From contig CAYQMX010000031.1 of NCBI GenBank assembly GCA_964418745.1, forward strand, positions 1 to 64,000: DNA of 64,000 nucleotides, written 5' to 3'. Source of the DNA: Scleromatobacter sp964418745. GTDB lineage: Bacteria > Pseudomonadota > Gammaproteobacteria > Burkholderiales > Burkholderiaceae_C. The notes under the pieces are model-generated. The model had not been told where the DNA came from, did no database searches, and saw only the letters and a list, made by a program, of their open reading frames with translations. This document shows positions 1 to 9,616 of the stretch, in pieces. The position numbers and the translations under genes are program-made. Position 1 is the first letter of the stretch, and each line of letters begins with the position of its first letter.

Positions 1-310
1 CGGCCGCTGCCGCAGCCGGCGCCGGGGCAGGCGCCGCGGCAACCGCGGGGGCCGGCGCCGGCGCGGCGGCCGCGCCGGTCTCCAGCAGGAGCAGCAGCGT
101 GCCCTCGTTGATCTTGTCGCCGAGCGCCACCTTGAGCTCCTTGACGACGCCTGCCGCCGACGACGGGATCTCCATGGACGCCTTGTCGCTCTCCACCGTC
201 ACGAGGCTCTGCTCGGCACGCACGGTGTCGCCGGGCTTGACCAGCAGTTCGATGATCTGGACGTCCTTGAAGTCGCCGATGTCCGGCACCTTCACTTCAA
301 CCAAAGCCAT
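1..310 (-). CDS. aceF: Pyruvate dehydrogenase E2 (dihydrolipoamide acetyltransferase), N-terminal part
   Basis: This is the first ~103 codons of the E2 subunit, which transfers the acetyl group from E1 to CoA through a swinging lipoyl arm in the cytoplasmic pyruvate dehydrogenase complex. The translation opens MALVEVKVPDIGDF and contains the lipoyl-attachment motif ESDKASMEIPS near residue 45, with the modified lysine in DKA. After the lipoyl domain comes an Ala/Pro-rich swinging linker that runs off the window edge at base 1, so the remaining domains are not visible. The ATG at 308-310 is preceded by a GGAG ribosome site. Only 24 bp separate it from the aceE stop, so the two genes are almost certainly one operon. 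Identification of the lipoyl domain is firm; the full domain count cannot be known here. Confidence 0.95.
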   Translation of the reverse strand, partial: MALVEVKVPDIGDFKDVQIIELLVKPGDTVRAEQSLVTVESDKASMEIPSSAAGVVKELKVALGDKINEGTLLLLLETGAAAAPAPAPAVAAAPAPAPAAAAA

Positions 311-334
311 GGGTTCGTCTCCGTGAGGGTGTCG

Positions 335-3040
335 TTATGCGTTGAGCGGATTGATCTTGTCGGCGTCGATGCCGTACTTCTTGATCGCCTCGGCGACCTT
401 GGCCAGCGGGAGCTTGCCCTCGTCGGCCAGCGCCTTCAGCGCCGCGACGACGACGTAGTGGCGATTGACCTCGAAGTGCTCGCGCAGCTTGCTGCGGAAG
501 TCGCTGCGGCCGTAGCCGTCGGTGCCCAGCACCTTGTAGGCGCGCCCGCGGGGGATGAAGGCGCGGATCTGTTCGGCGTAGCTCTTGATGTAGTCGGTCG
601 AGGCCACCACCGGGCCCTCGTGGGCGGCCAGCTGCTTCTCGACGAAGGACTGCACCGGTGCGTCGGTCGGATGCAGCAGGTTGTGGCGCTCGGCGGCCTG
701 GCCGTCGCGCGCCAGCTCGTTGAAGCTGGGGCAGCTCCAGACGTTGGCGCCGACGCCCCAGTCGGCCTCCAGCAGTTCCTTGGCGGCGATCGACTCGCGC
801 AGGATCGTGCCCGAGCCGAGCAGGTTGACCGCCAGCTTCTGCTTGCCGGCGGGCTGCAGCAGGTACATGCCCTTGATGATCTGCTCCTCGGTGCCGGCCT
901 GCAGGCCCGGCATCGCGTAGTTCTCGTTGAGCAGCGTGATGTAGAAGTACACGTTCTCCTGGCGCTCGACCATGCGCTTCAGGCCGTGCTGCATGATCAC
1001 CGCCACCTCGTGCGCGAAGGTGGGGTCGTAGCTGACGCAGTTCGGGATCGTGCCGGCCAGCACGTGGCTGTGGCCGTCCTCGTGCTGCAGGCCTTCGCCG
1101 TTGAGCGTGGTGCGCCCCGACGTGCCGCCCAGCAGGAAGCCGCGCGCCTGCATGTCGCCCGCCGCCCAGGCCAGGTCGCCGATGCGCTGGAAGCCGAACA
1201 TCGAGTAGTACACGTAGAACGGGATCATCACGCGGTTGTTCGTCGAGTACGACGTCGCCGCGGCGATCCAGCTGGACATGCCGCCCGGCTCGTTGATGCC
1301 CTCCTGCAGGATCTGGCCGTCCTTGGCCTCCTTGTAGTACATCACCTGGTCCTTGTCGACCGGGGTGTAGTTCTGCCCTGCGGGGTTGTAGATGCCGATC
1401 TGGCGGAACAGGCCTTCCATGCCGAAGGTGCGCGCCTCGTCGACGAGGATGGGCACCACGCGGGGGCCGAGCGCCTTGTCGCGCAGCAGCGCGGTGAGGA
1501 AGCGCACGTAGGCCTGGGTGGTGGAGATCTCGCGGCCCTCGGCCGTCGGGTCGAGGATGGCCTGGAACGCCGACAGGTCCGGCACCGGCAGCTGCTCCTC
1601 GGCCTTGGTGCGGCGCTGCGGCAGGTAGCCCTGCAGTGCCTTGCGGCGCGCGTGCAGGTACTGCATCTCGGGGGTGTGGTCCTGCGGCTTGTAGAACGGC
1701 AGGTCGGCCAGTTGGTCGTCGGGGATGGGGATAGCGAAGCGGTCGCGGAAGGTCTTGATGTCCTCGTCGGTGAGCTTCTTGGTCTGGTGCGCGGTGTTCT
1801 TGCCCTCGCCGCTCTTGCCCATGCCGTAGCCCTTGACCGTCTTGATCAGCAGCACGGTGGGCTGGCCCACGGTGTTGACGGCCTTCTCGTAGGCGGCGTA
1901 CACCTTCTGCGGGTCGTGGCCGCCGCGCTGCAGGCGCCAGATGTCGTCGTCGCTCAACTTGGCGACCATCTCCAGCGTCTTCGGGTCGCGGCCGAAGAAG
2001 TTCTTGCGCACGAAGGCGCCGTCGTTGGACTTGTAGGACTGGTAGTCGCCGTCCAGCGTGTCCATCATCAGCTTCTTGAGCGCGCCGTCCTTGTCGCGGG
2101 CCAGCAGCGGATCCCAGTAGCTGCCCCACAGCAGCTTGATCACGTTCCAGCCGGCGCCGCGGAACTCGCCCTCGAGTTCCTGCACGATCTTGCCGTTGCC
2201 GCGCACCGGGCCGTCCAGGCGCTGCAGGTTGCAGTTGACGACGAAGATCAGGTTGTCAAGCTTCTCGCGCGCGGCCAGGCCGATGGCGCCCAGCGATTCC
2301 GGCTCGTCCATCTCGCCGTCGCCGCAGAACACCCACACCTTGCGCTTGCTGGTGTCGGCGATGCCGCGGGCGTGCAGGTACTTCAGGAAGCGCGCCTGGT
2401 AGATGGCCATCAGCGGGCCCAGGCCCATCGAGACCGTGGGGAACTGCCAGAACTCGGGCATCAGCTTCGGGTGCGGGTAGCTCGACAGGCCCTTGCCGTC
2501 GACCTCCTGGCGGAAGTTCAGCAGCTGTTCCTCGGTGATGCGACCCTCGAGGTAGGCGCGGGCGTAGATGCCCGGCGACGAGTGGCCCTGGATGTAGAGC
2601 AGATCGCCGCCATGGTCGCCCTCGGCGCCGTGCCAGAAATGGTTGAAGCCGCAGCCCAGCATCGTGGCCAGCGAGGCGAACGACGACAGGTGGCCGCCGA
2701 GGTCGCCGCCGTCGGCCGGGTGCAGGCGGTTGGCCTTGACGACCATCGCCATCGCGTTCCAGCGCATGTAGGCGCGCAGGCGTTCCTCGATGTCGACGTT
2801 GCCGGGGAACTGGGCCTCGTCCTCGGGGGCGATCGTGTTGACGTAGGCCGTGTTGGCCGAGAACGGCAGGTCGATGCCCTGCTGGCGTGCGTGATCGAGC
2901 AACTGCTCGATCAGGAAGTGGCCGCGTTCGCGGCCTTCGACGGCGATGACGGCCGACAGTGCGTCGGTCCATTCGCGGGTTTCCTGGGCGTCGCCGTCAT
3001 TGGCGGCCGAGCCCGGAAGGGAGTTGGGAATCGCGGACAT
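335..3040 (-). CDS. aceE: Pyruvate dehydrogenase E1 component, homodimeric type
   Basis: This thiamine-diphosphate enzyme decarboxylates pyruvate and reductively acetylates the lipoyl arm of E2, feeding acetyl-CoA to the TCA cycle. The 901-residue product is close to the usual ~890 for single-chain (alpha2) E1. The ThDP/Mg signature appears as GDGEMDEPES followed about 25 residues later by NCNLQRLDG, and the His-rich segment HLSSFASLATML precedes it, as expected for the family. The start ATG has an AGGAG ribosome site about 8 bp upstream. It leads the aceE-aceF operon and is divergent from a sensor kinase gene; the 184-bp gap between them carries AT-rich repeats that could hold the promoter. 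Nothing in the protein looks damaged. Confidence 0.97.
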   Translation of the reverse strand: MSAIPNSLPGSAANDGDAQETREWTDALSAVIAVEGRERGHFLIEQLLDHARQQGIDLPFSANTAYVNTIAPEDEAQFPGNVDIEERLRAYMRWNAMAMVVKANRLHPADGGDLGGHLSSFASLATMLGCGFNHFWHGAEGDHGGDLLYIQGHSSPGIYARAYLEGRITEEQLLNFRQEVDGKGLSSYPHPKLMPEFWQFPTVSMGLGPLMAIYQARFLKYLHARGIADTSKRKVWVFCGDGEMDEPESLGAIGLAAREKLDNLIFVVNCNLQRLDGPVRGNGKIVQELEGEFRGAGWNVIKLLWGSYWDPLLARDKDGALKKLMMDTLDGDYQSYKSNDGAFVRKNFFGRDPKTLEMVAKLSDDDIWRLQRGGHDPQKVYAAYEKAVNTVGQPTVLLIKTVKGYGMGKSGEGKNTAHQTKKLTDEDIKTFRDRFAIPIPDDQLADLPFYKPQDHTPEMQYLHARRKALQGYLPQRRTKAEEQLPVPDLSAFQAILDPTAEGREISTTQAYVRFLTALLRDKALGPRVVPILVDEARTFGMEGLFRQIGIYNPAGQNYTPVDKDQVMYYKEAKDGQILQEGINEPGGMSSWIAAATSYSTNNRVMIPFYVYYSMFGFQRIGDLAWAAGDMQARGFLLGGTSGRTTLNGEGLQHEDGHSHVLAGTIPNCVSYDPTFAHEVAVIMQHGLKRMVERQENVYFYITLLNENYAMPGLQAGTEEQIIKGMYLLQPAGKQKLAVNLLGSGTILRESIAAKELLEADWGVGANVWSCPSFNELARDGQAAERHNLLHPTDAPVQSFVEKQLAAHEGPVVASTDYIKSYAEQIRAFIPRGRAYKVLGTDGYGRSDFRSKLREHFEVNRHYVVVAALKALADEGKLPLAKVAEAIKKYGIDADKINPLNA

Positions 3041-3224
3041 GCCTTGTCTCCTGATCTTTTAGAGCGTGTGGACCAAATCGCAAACGGGCGCAGTGTCGCA
3101 CAAGTCTTTTCATATTTCAAATGGCGACAGCGCGTTTCATATAGTGATATTTCATGGGGCGCCGAACCCGCTTATCTGGCGCCACGGCGCCAACAGGGGC
3201 CCCGGCGAACTCGATAATGCGGCG
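3041..3224. promoter_or_regulatory. Divergent promoter region between aceE and the sensor kinase gene
   Basis: This gap separates two divergently transcribed genes. Bases 3102-3157 are markedly AT-rich for this genome and hold a direct repeat, CATATTTCAAATGG (3111-3124) and GATATTTCATGG (3146-3157), plus TTTCATAT at 3135-3142. A regulator-binding site and promoters for aceE probably lie here. No specific regulator can be named from the sequence. Confidence 0.5.
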
Positions 3225-5804
3225 ATGCAACCCGCCCACGAGTCCGGCTCGACCCCGTCCCCGTCCTGGACGCAACGCCTGTTCGGCCGCTGGTGGCGCA
3301 GCCAGTCGGCGGCGCGCCAGGATCGCTTCGCCACCCTGGGGCCGCTGGTCTCCGTTCTCCTGTTCCTGGCGGCGATCGTGGCCGCCTTCTGGACCTTGCG
3401 CAATGAGGAAATCGAGCGCGCCACCGACGCGGTGCGCCGCGACACCGAGGTCGCGCAGCAGCAGATCCGCGCCCGCCTGAGCGAGGACGAGGAACTGATG
3501 GTGCGCCTGACGCGCGACATCGTCACGCACGACGTCGACACCGACAGCTTCTACACCCAGACCGCCAGCTTCGCCCCGGCCCGCCCCGAGCTGACGCAGG
3601 TCATCTGGCTCAATGCCGACCGCACGCCGCGCGCCACCTTCCTCGGCTCGATCTTTCGCGGCGCGGCCAGCCTGCGCAACAGCTCGGAGGATCCGTCGCT
3701 GCCGCGCCAGGGCGCCAACACGGCCTCCGAGGCCGCGTTCGCCGCGGCCCGCAACACCCACGTGCCGCAGTTCTCGCGGCCGTTCATCGACGTCGACGGC
3801 ACCGCCGTGTTCCAGGTGCAGATCCCGCTGATATCGCACACGGCGTTCGTCGGCACGCTCGTCGCCGAGTACTCGATCGAGGCATTGCTGCGCCATGCGG
3901 TGCCCGAGGAAGTGACCAAGCGGCGCGCGATCGAGGTGCTCGACGAGCACGAGGAACTGCTGGCCAGCACCATCACGTCCATGCCCGGGCGGCCGTCCGC
4001 GGTGCCCTCCATCGCGTTCGAGGCGCCGCTGGCGCCGGCCTCCAACGGCCTGATCCTGCGCGGCCTGGGCTACCGCACCTCCATCGGCCTGATCTCCAAC
4101 TCGCTGTTCTGGATGGTGCTGGCGCTGTCGGGCCTGACCGTGTGGATGCTGCTGGGCACCTGGCGCCACGTGCGCCGGCGCGCGCAGATCCAGAGCGCGC
4201 TGGTGCACGAGACCAACTTCCGCCGCGCGATGGAGAACTCCATGCTCACCGGCATGCGCGCGATGGACATGGAGGGCCGCATCACCTACGTCAACCCGGC
4301 CTTCTGCGCGATGACCGGCTTCGCCGACAACGAGCTTGTGGGCAAGCTGCCGCCGTTCCCGCACTGGCCACACGACCGCATCGAGGAGAACGCGCGCCTG
4401 CTGCAGCAGGAACTGCAGGGCCGCAGCCCGGCCGGCGGCATCGAGGTGAAGATCATGCGCAAGGACTCGTCGGTGTTCGACGCGCGCATGTACGTCTCGC
4501 CGCTGATCGACGCCAAGGGCGTGCAGACCGGCTGGATGACCTCGGTGACCAACATCACCGAGGCCAAGCGCGTGCGCGACCAGCTGTCGGCCTCGCACGA
4601 GCGGTTCACCACCGTGCTCGAAGGGCTGGACGCGGCGGTGTCGGTGCTGTCGGTGCAGCAGGGCCAGCTGCTGTTCGCCAACCGCTCCTACCGCCTGTGG
4701 TTCGGCTCGGACGCCCACATCCACGCGGTGCTGGCCGGCGGCATCGACGCCACCGTACCGCCGCCCGACCTGGACACCGAGGACGGCGTCGACGGCTACG
4801 GCGGACTGCCGCAGAACGAGCTCACGGAAGCGGGCACGTCGCCGCGCGAGGTGTTCGTCGAATCGCTGGACAAGTGGTTCGACGTGCGCGCGCGCTACCT
4901 GCAGTGGACCGACGGCCGCCTTGCGCAGATGCTGATCGCCACCGACATCACCGCCCGCCTGCGCGCCGAGCAGCTCGCGCAGCAGCAGGCCGACCGCGCC
5001 CACTTCACCAGCCGGCTGATCGCCGTGGGCGAGATGGCCTCGTCGGTGGCGCACGAGCTCAACCAGCCGCTGACGGCGATCTCCAACTACTGCAGCGGCA
5101 TGGTCTCGCGGGTGCGCAACGAGTCCATCACCACCGAGGACCTGATCTCGGCGCTGCAGAAGACGGCCAAGCAGGCCGAGCGCGCCGGCCACATCATCCA
5201 CCGCATCCGCAACTTCGTGAAACGGCGCGAGCCGCAGCGCCAGGTGGCGCAGGCGCGCGAGATGGTGGACGACGCGGTCGAGCTCGCCAGCATCGAGCTG
5301 CGGCGGCGCAACGTGGGCATCCAGGTGTACGTGGCGCAGCGCCTGCCGCCGCTGCTGGTCGACCCGATCCTGATCGAGCAGGTGCTGCTGAACCTGCTGA
5401 AGAACGCCGCCGAGGCGATCGACGGCGCGCAGCTGCCTTTGCTGCGCCGCCACATCGAACTGCGCGTGGTGCCGCGCTACACGCCGGACGAAGGCGGCGT
5501 AATCGAATTCAGCGTCAACGACAAGGGGCCGGGCCTGAAGGACGATGTGCTCAATCGACTTTATGAGGCATTCTTCTCGACAAAGGTCGAAGGCATGGGC
5601 ATCGGACTGTCGTTGTGCCGCTCCATCATCGAGTCTCACCGGGGTCGGATCCGCGCGCAGAACCTCTACAATGGAACGACGGTGGTGGGGTGCAGTTTTT
5701 CGTTCACCCTGCCGGTCGAGACTACGCAACGGGTCGACTCCGCGAACGCGCTCAGCACGTTCGAAGCCGGCGTCGAACCCAGCGCGAATGACAACGACTC
5801 GTGA
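3225..5804 (+). CDS. PAS-domain membrane sensor histidine kinase (FixL/DctB-like)
   Basis: This 859-residue inner-membrane sensor is expected to autophosphorylate on His and pass phosphate to the regulator encoded next. It has TM1 at about residues 36-58, a periplasmic sensing region of roughly 230 residues, TM2 at about 290-312, a PAS domain starting near 328 (GRITYVNPAFCAMTGF), a second PAS-like segment near 460, the H-box VAHELNQPLTAISNYCSG with the phospho-His near 609, the N-box LLNLLKNAAEAIDG, the G1 box DKGPGLKDD and the G2 box GMGIGLSLCRSIIE. The ATG at 3225 was chosen over an upstream in-frame start because the extra 53 residues look non-coding and cover the AT-rich promoter. The regulator gene starts 57 bp downstream. 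The signal is unknown; position beside aceEF suggests, but does not prove, a role in central carbon or redox control. Confidence 0.9.
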   Translation: MQPAHESGSTPSPSWTQRLFGRWWRSQSAARQDRFATLGPLVSVLLFLAAIVAAFWTLRNEEIERATDAVRRDTEVAQQQIRARLSEDEELMVRLTRDIVTHDVDTDSFYTQTASFAPARPELTQVIWLNADRTPRATFLGSIFRGAASLRNSSEDPSLPRQGANTASEAAFAAARNTHVPQFSRPFIDVDGTAVFQVQIPLISHTAFVGTLVAEYSIEALLRHAVPEEVTKRRAIEVLDEHEELLASTITSMPGRPSAVPSIAFEAPLAPASNGLILRGLGYRTSIGLISNSLFWMVLALSGLTVWMLLGTWRHVRRRAQIQSALVHETNFRRAMENSMLTGMRAMDMEGRITYVNPAFCAMTGFADNELVGKLPPFPHWPHDRIEENARLLQQELQGRSPAGGIEVKIMRKDSSVFDARMYVSPLIDAKGVQTGWMTSVTNITEAKRVRDQLSASHERFTTVLEGLDAAVSVLSVQQGQLLFANRSYRLWFGSDAHIHAVLAGGIDATVPPPDLDTEDGVDGYGGLPQNELTEAGTSPREVFVESLDKWFDVRARYLQWTDGRLAQMLIATDITARLRAEQLAQQQADRAHFTSRLIAVGEMASSVAHELNQPLTAISNYCSGMVSRVRNESITTEDLISALQKTAKQAERAGHIIHRIRNFVKRREPQRQVAQAREMVDDAVELASIELRRRNVGIQVYVAQRLPPLLVDPILIEQVLLNLLKNAAEAIDGAQLPLLRRHIELRVVPRYTPDEGGVIEFSVNDKGPGLKDDVLNRLYEAFFSTKVEGMGIGLSLCRSIIESHRGRIRAQNLYNGTTVVGCSFSFTLPVETTQRVDSANALSTFEAGVEPSANDNDS

Positions 5805-5861
5805 GCCAGCCCGGCGGCCCGAGGGCGCAACAGCATAGTGCGAAGCACGGAGCTTTACTGA

Positions 5862-6491
5862 ATGAGCCTGATCCCGAAAAAAGGTACCGTCTACGTCGTC
5901 GACGATGACGAGGCGGTTCGCGATTCGCTGCAATGGTTGCTCGAGGGCAAGGACTACCGCGTCAAGTGCTTCGACTCGGCCGAATCGTTCCTGTCGCGCT
6001 TCGATCCCCGCGAGGTGGCCTGCGTCATCGCCGACATCCGCATGGACGGCATGAGCGGCCTCGAACTGCAGGATCGCCTGCTCGAGCGCAAGAGCCCGCT
6101 GCCCATCGTCTTCGTCACCGGACACGGCGACGTGCCGATGGCGGTCTCGACGATGAAGAAGGGCGCGATGGATTTCATCGAGAAGCCGTTCAAGGAAGAC
6201 GACCTCGTCTCGCTGGTCGAACGCATGCTCGACCAGGCCCGCTCGGCTTTCTCGCAGCACCAGGAGCAGGCCAGCCGCGACGCCCTCCTGCAGCGCCTGA
6301 CCACGCGCGAGGCGCAGGTGCTCGAGCGCATCGTCGCCGGCCGCCTGAACAAGCAGATCGCCGACGACCTGGGCATCAGCATCAAGACGGTGGAGGCGCA
6401 CCGCGCCAACATCATGGAGAAGCTCAACGCCAACACGGTGGCCGACCTGCTCAAGATCGCGCTCGGAGCCCCGTCCAACAAGCAAGCCTGA
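5862..6491 (+). CDS. FixJ-family two-component response regulator
   Basis: This 209-residue cytoplasmic protein has an N-terminal receiver and a C-terminal LuxR-type helix-turn-helix. The receiver shows the acidic pair in VYVVDDDEAVRD, the phospho-acceptor Asp near residue 56 in IADIRMDGMSG, the conserved Thr in IVFVTGHGD and the Lys in FIEKPFKEDD. The HTH begins near residue 146 (LTTREAQVLERIVAG) and includes the recognition segment ISIKTVEAHRANIMEKL. Sequence and order match FixJ/TtrR-type regulators paired with PAS kinases. It is co-transcribed with the kinase upstream, and a strong terminator follows, so kinase plus regulator form a closed two-gene unit. Confidence 0.93.
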   Translation: MSLIPKKGTVYVVDDDEAVRDSLQWLLEGKDYRVKCFDSAESFLSRFDPREVACVIADIRMDGMSGLELQDRLLERKSPLPIVFVTGHGDVPMAVSTMKKGAMDFIEKPFKEDDLVSLVERMLDQARSAFSQHQEQASRDALLQRLTTREAQVLERIVAGRLNKQIADDLGISIKTVEAHRANIMEKLNANTVADLLKIALGAPSNKQA

Positions 6492-6506
6492 TCGCGTCGA
6501 ATCAGG

Positions 6507-6537
6507 AAGAGGCCGCTGCGACCCAGCGGCCTCTTTT
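6507..6537 (+). terminator. Intrinsic terminator after the FixJ-like regulator
   Basis: A perfect 12-bp stem (AAGAGGCCGCTG at 6507-6518 with CAGCGGCCTCTT at 6524-6535) closes a 5-base loop and ends in a TTTT run. It sits 16 bp after the regulator's stop codon and separates it from folD. Confidence 0.93.
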
Positions 6538-6588
6538 CGTTTCGGCGCCGGCCCCCATCTCAGAACCCCACGCACAGGAATTCCGCCC

Positions 6589-7440
6589 ATGACCGCCCAA
6601 CTCATCGACGGCGTCGCCCTCTCCCGCCAGATCCGCGCCGAGATCGCGCAACGTGCCACCGCCCTCGCCGCCCGCGGCCACCGGCCCGGCCTGGCCGTGA
6701 TCCTGGTCGGCGAGGACCCGGCGTCGGCCACCTACGTGAAGAACAAGGTCAAGGCCTGCGCGGACGCCGGCGTGCACTCGGTGCTCGAGAAGTACGACGC
6801 GACCCTGGCCGAGGCCGAGCTGCTGGCGCGCCTGGACGCGCTCAACACCGACCCGGCCATCCACGGCATCCTGGTGCAGATGCCGCTGCCCAGGCACATC
6901 GACCCCCAGAAGGTGATCGAGCGCATCTCCACGGCCAAGGACGTCGACGGCTACTCGGTGCAGAGCGCCGGGGACCTCATGGCCGGCCTGCCGGGCTTCC
7001 GCCCCTGCACGCCTTACGGCTGCATGAAGCTGATCGAGAGCACCGGGGTGCCGATCAAGGGCAAGCACGCGGTCGTGATCGGCCGCAGCAACACCGTGGG
7101 CAAGCCGATGGCACTGCTGCTGCTGCAGGCCAACGCCACAGTCACCATCTGCCACAGCGCCACGGTCGACATCGGCGCGCACACCCGCCAGGCCGACATC
7201 GTCGTGGTGGCCACCGGCCGCCGCGACACGCTGCGCGGCGACATGGTCAAGCCGGGCGCCGTCGTCATCGACGTGGGCATCAACCGCGACGAGGAAGGCA
7301 AGCTGTGTGGCGACGTCGATTTCGCCAGCGTCGCGCCGTTGGCCTCGTTCATCACCCCGGTGCCGGGCGGTGTCGGCCCGATGACCATCACAATGCTGCT
7401 GATGAACACGATCGAATCGGCAGAAAGAGTGGCGGGCTGA
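6589..7440 (+). CDS. folD: Bifunctional methylenetetrahydrofolate dehydrogenase/cyclohydrolase
   Basis: FolD interconverts 5,10-methylene-THF, 5,10-methenyl-THF and 10-formyl-THF using NADP, supplying one-carbon units for purines and initiator tRNA. The 283-residue product matches the family's length. Visible signatures are the catalytic Lys region TYVKNKVKAC near residue 50, KDVDGYSVQSAGDL, the nucleotide-binding segment VIGRSNTVGKPMA and the C-terminal ITPVPGGVGPMTITML. The ATG at 6589 lies just after the upstream terminator region and has a weak AGGAA ribosome site. The next gene starts 58 bp downstream and could be co-transcribed. Confidence 0.97.
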   Translation: MTAQLIDGVALSRQIRAEIAQRATALAARGHRPGLAVILVGEDPASATYVKNKVKACADAGVHSVLEKYDATLAEAELLARLDALNTDPAIHGILVQMPLPRHIDPQKVIERISTAKDVDGYSVQSAGDLMAGLPGFRPCTPYGCMKLIESTGVPIKGKHAVVIGRSNTVGKPMALLLLQANATVTICHSATVDIGAHTRQADIVVVATGRRDTLRGDMVKPGAVVIDVGINRDEEGKLCGDVDFASVAPLASFITPVPGGVGPMTITMLLMNTIESAERVAG

Positions 7441-7498
7441 TCGGGCGCCGAACCCGACCGTGACCCTGTCGCCCCGCCATGAACCGTCGCCTCCCGCC

Positions 7499-9526
7499 AT
7501 GAAAAATCCCCTGCTGCAGATCGGCGGCCTGCCCGCCTTCGACGACATCCGACCCGGGTTCGTCACCCCGGCCATGGACGTGCTGCTGGCCGACGCCAAC
7601 GCCGCCCTCGAGCGCGTGGTCGGCCCCGACGTGCCGCCCGACTTCGACGCGATGTCGGCCGTGTTCACGGTGGCCACCGAACGGCTGTCGCGCGCCTGGC
7701 GCGCGGTCGAGCACCTGACCGGCGTGGCCGACACGCCCGAGCTGCGCGCCGCGCACGCCGAGAACCTGCCGCGCATCACCGAGTTCTTCACCCGCCAGGG
7801 CGCCGACGAGCGCCTGTACGCGAAGTACCGCGCCGTGGCCGCCGGCGCCGACGCGGCCCGGCTGAGCCCGGTGCGGCGCAAGGCGCTGGCCAACTGGCTG
7901 CGCGACTTCAAGCTGGGCGGCGCCGACCTGCGCGGTGCCGACAAGGCGCGCTACGCGGCGATCCAGGAACGCATCGCCGAGCTGTCGCGCCAGTTCTCCG
8001 AGCACGTGCTCGACGCCACCGACGGCTACGCGCTGTACGTGCCCGAGACCGACCTGGCGGGCGTGCCCGCGGACGCGATCGCGGTGGCGCGCGCGGGCGC
8101 GCAGGCCGACGGCCGCACGGGCCTGTGCAAGCTCACGCTGCATTTCCCCAGCTACCTGCCGGTGATGCAGATGGGCCGCAACCGGGCGTTGCGCGAGAAG
8201 CTCTACACGGCCTACGTCACGCGGGCGAGCGAGTTCGGCCCGCCCGAGCGCGACAACTCGCCGGTGATGCGCGAGCTGCTGGCGCTGCGCCAGGAAGAGG
8301 CCGAGCTGCTGGGCTACCGGAACTTCGCCGAGCTGTCGCTGGTGCCCAAGATGGCCGGCTCGGCCGACGAGGTGATCGCCTTCCTGCGCGACCTGGGCCA
8401 CCGCGCCCGGCCGAGCGCCGCCGCCGACCTGGCCGAGTTGCGCGATTTCGCCGCGGCCGAGCTGGGCATCGCCGACCTCCAGGGCTGGGACGTGCCGTTC
8501 GCCAGCGAGCGCCTGAAGGAAGCCCGCTACGCGTTCAGCGACGAGGAGGTGCGCCAGTACTTCACGCTGCCCAAGGTGCTCGAGGGCCTGTTCCGCATCA
8601 TCGAGACACTGTTCGAGGTGCGCATCGTCCGCTCCGCGGCCCCTGCGTGGCACGAGAGCGTGGGCTTCTACCGCATCGAGCGCGACGGCGCCCTGGTGGG
8701 CGAGTTCTTCCTGGACCTCTACGCGCGCGCCGGCAAGCGCCCCGGCGCCTGGATGGACGACGCGCGCCAGCGCTGGCTGCGCGCCGACAGCCAGGGCCTG
8801 CAGACGCCCGTGGCCCACCTGGTGTGCAACTTCGCCGCGCCCCTGGACGGTCGGCCCGCGCTGCTCACCCACGACAACGTCATCACGCTGTTCCACGAGT
8901 TCGGCCACGGCCTGCACCACATGCTCACGCAGGTGGAGGAACTGGGCGTCTCGGGCATCTCCGGCGTCGAGTGGGACGCCGTCGAGCTGCCCAGCCAGTT
9001 CATGGAGAACTTCTGCTGGGAGTGGGACGTGCTGCAGCAGCTCACCGAGCACGTCGACACCGGCGCCCCGCTGGCGCGCGCGCTGTTCGACAAGATGCTG
9101 GCGGCCAGGAACTTCCAGAGCGGCATGCAGACCCTGCGCCAGGTGGAATTCGCGCTGTTCGACATGCTCATTCATTCGCAGCCGGGGGCGGCCGGCCGCG
9201 TCCAGGCCACGCTGGACGCGGTGCGCTCCGAGATCGCGGTGCTGGTACCGCCCGCGTTCAACCGCTTCCAGCACAGCTTTTCACACATTTTCGGGGGCGG
9301 TTACGCCGCTGGTTACTACTCCTACACCTGGGCCGAGGTATTGTCGGCGGATGCCTTCAGCGCGTTCGAGGAATCCGGCGTGCTCGATCCCGACACGGGC
9401 CGCCGCTATCGCCAGGAGATCCTCGAGGTGGGCGGCAGTCGCGACGCGCTGGACAGCTTCAAGGCCTTCCGCGGCCGCGCGCCCAGCATCGACGCCATGC
9501 TGCGCCACCTGGGCATCGCGGCATGA
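7499..9526 (+). CDS. prlC: Oligopeptidase A-like M3 zinc metallopeptidase
   Basis: This cytoplasmic thimet-oligopeptidase-family enzyme degrades short peptides, including cleaved signal peptides in enterics. With the start at ATG 7499 the product is 675 residues, against about 680 for E. coli oligopeptidase A. The zinc motif HEFGHGLHHML is near residue 465, followed downstream by the third-ligand region SGVEWDAVELPSQFMENF. The C-terminus carries the typical GGGYAAGYYSYTWAEVLSAD. An in-frame GTG 39 bp upstream is possible, but the ATG gives MKNPLLQ and fits the family better. It follows folD closely, an order seen in related genomes (established from memory, not checked). Confidence 0.95.
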   Translation: MKNPLLQIGGLPAFDDIRPGFVTPAMDVLLADANAALERVVGPDVPPDFDAMSAVFTVATERLSRAWRAVEHLTGVADTPELRAAHAENLPRITEFFTRQGADERLYAKYRAVAAGADAARLSPVRRKALANWLRDFKLGGADLRGADKARYAAIQERIAELSRQFSEHVLDATDGYALYVPETDLAGVPADAIAVARAGAQADGRTGLCKLTLHFPSYLPVMQMGRNRALREKLYTAYVTRASEFGPPERDNSPVMRELLALRQEEAELLGYRNFAELSLVPKMAGSADEVIAFLRDLGHRARPSAAADLAELRDFAAAELGIADLQGWDVPFASERLKEARYAFSDEEVRQYFTLPKVLEGLFRIIETLFEVRIVRSAAPAWHESVGFYRIERDGALVGEFFLDLYARAGKRPGAWMDDARQRWLRADSQGLQTPVAHLVCNFAAPLDGRPALLTHDNVITLFHEFGHGLHHMLTQVEELGVSGISGVEWDAVELPSQFMENFCWEWDVLQQLTEHVDTGAPLARALFDKMLAARNFQSGMQTLRQVEFALFDMLIHSQPGAAGRVQATLDAVRSEIAVLVPPAFNRFQHSFSHIFGGGYAAGYYSYTWAEVLSADAFSAFEESGVLDPDTGRRYRQEILEVGGSRDALDSFKAFRGRAPSIDAMLRHLGIAA

Positions 9527-9616
9527 CGGGAACACCCTGTCGGCCGGCCGGACGCCGCGCGCGTTGAACCGGCAGGCCTGGCCGTCTCTTGCGACACTCC
9601 CCCATCCTTTCGTACG

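Noticed and set aside
323..3217. Very long reading frame antisense to aceE
   Set aside because: Its translation is Arg/Val/Ala/His/Leu-rich without any domain; long antisense frames are expected in DNA of this GC content. The minus-strand frame is plainly pyruvate dehydrogenase E1.
3117..6731. 1,204-codon minus-strand frame across the sensor kinase and regulator
   Set aside because: It is a GC-rich shadow of the kinase and regulator genes, which show all conserved motifs on the plus strand.
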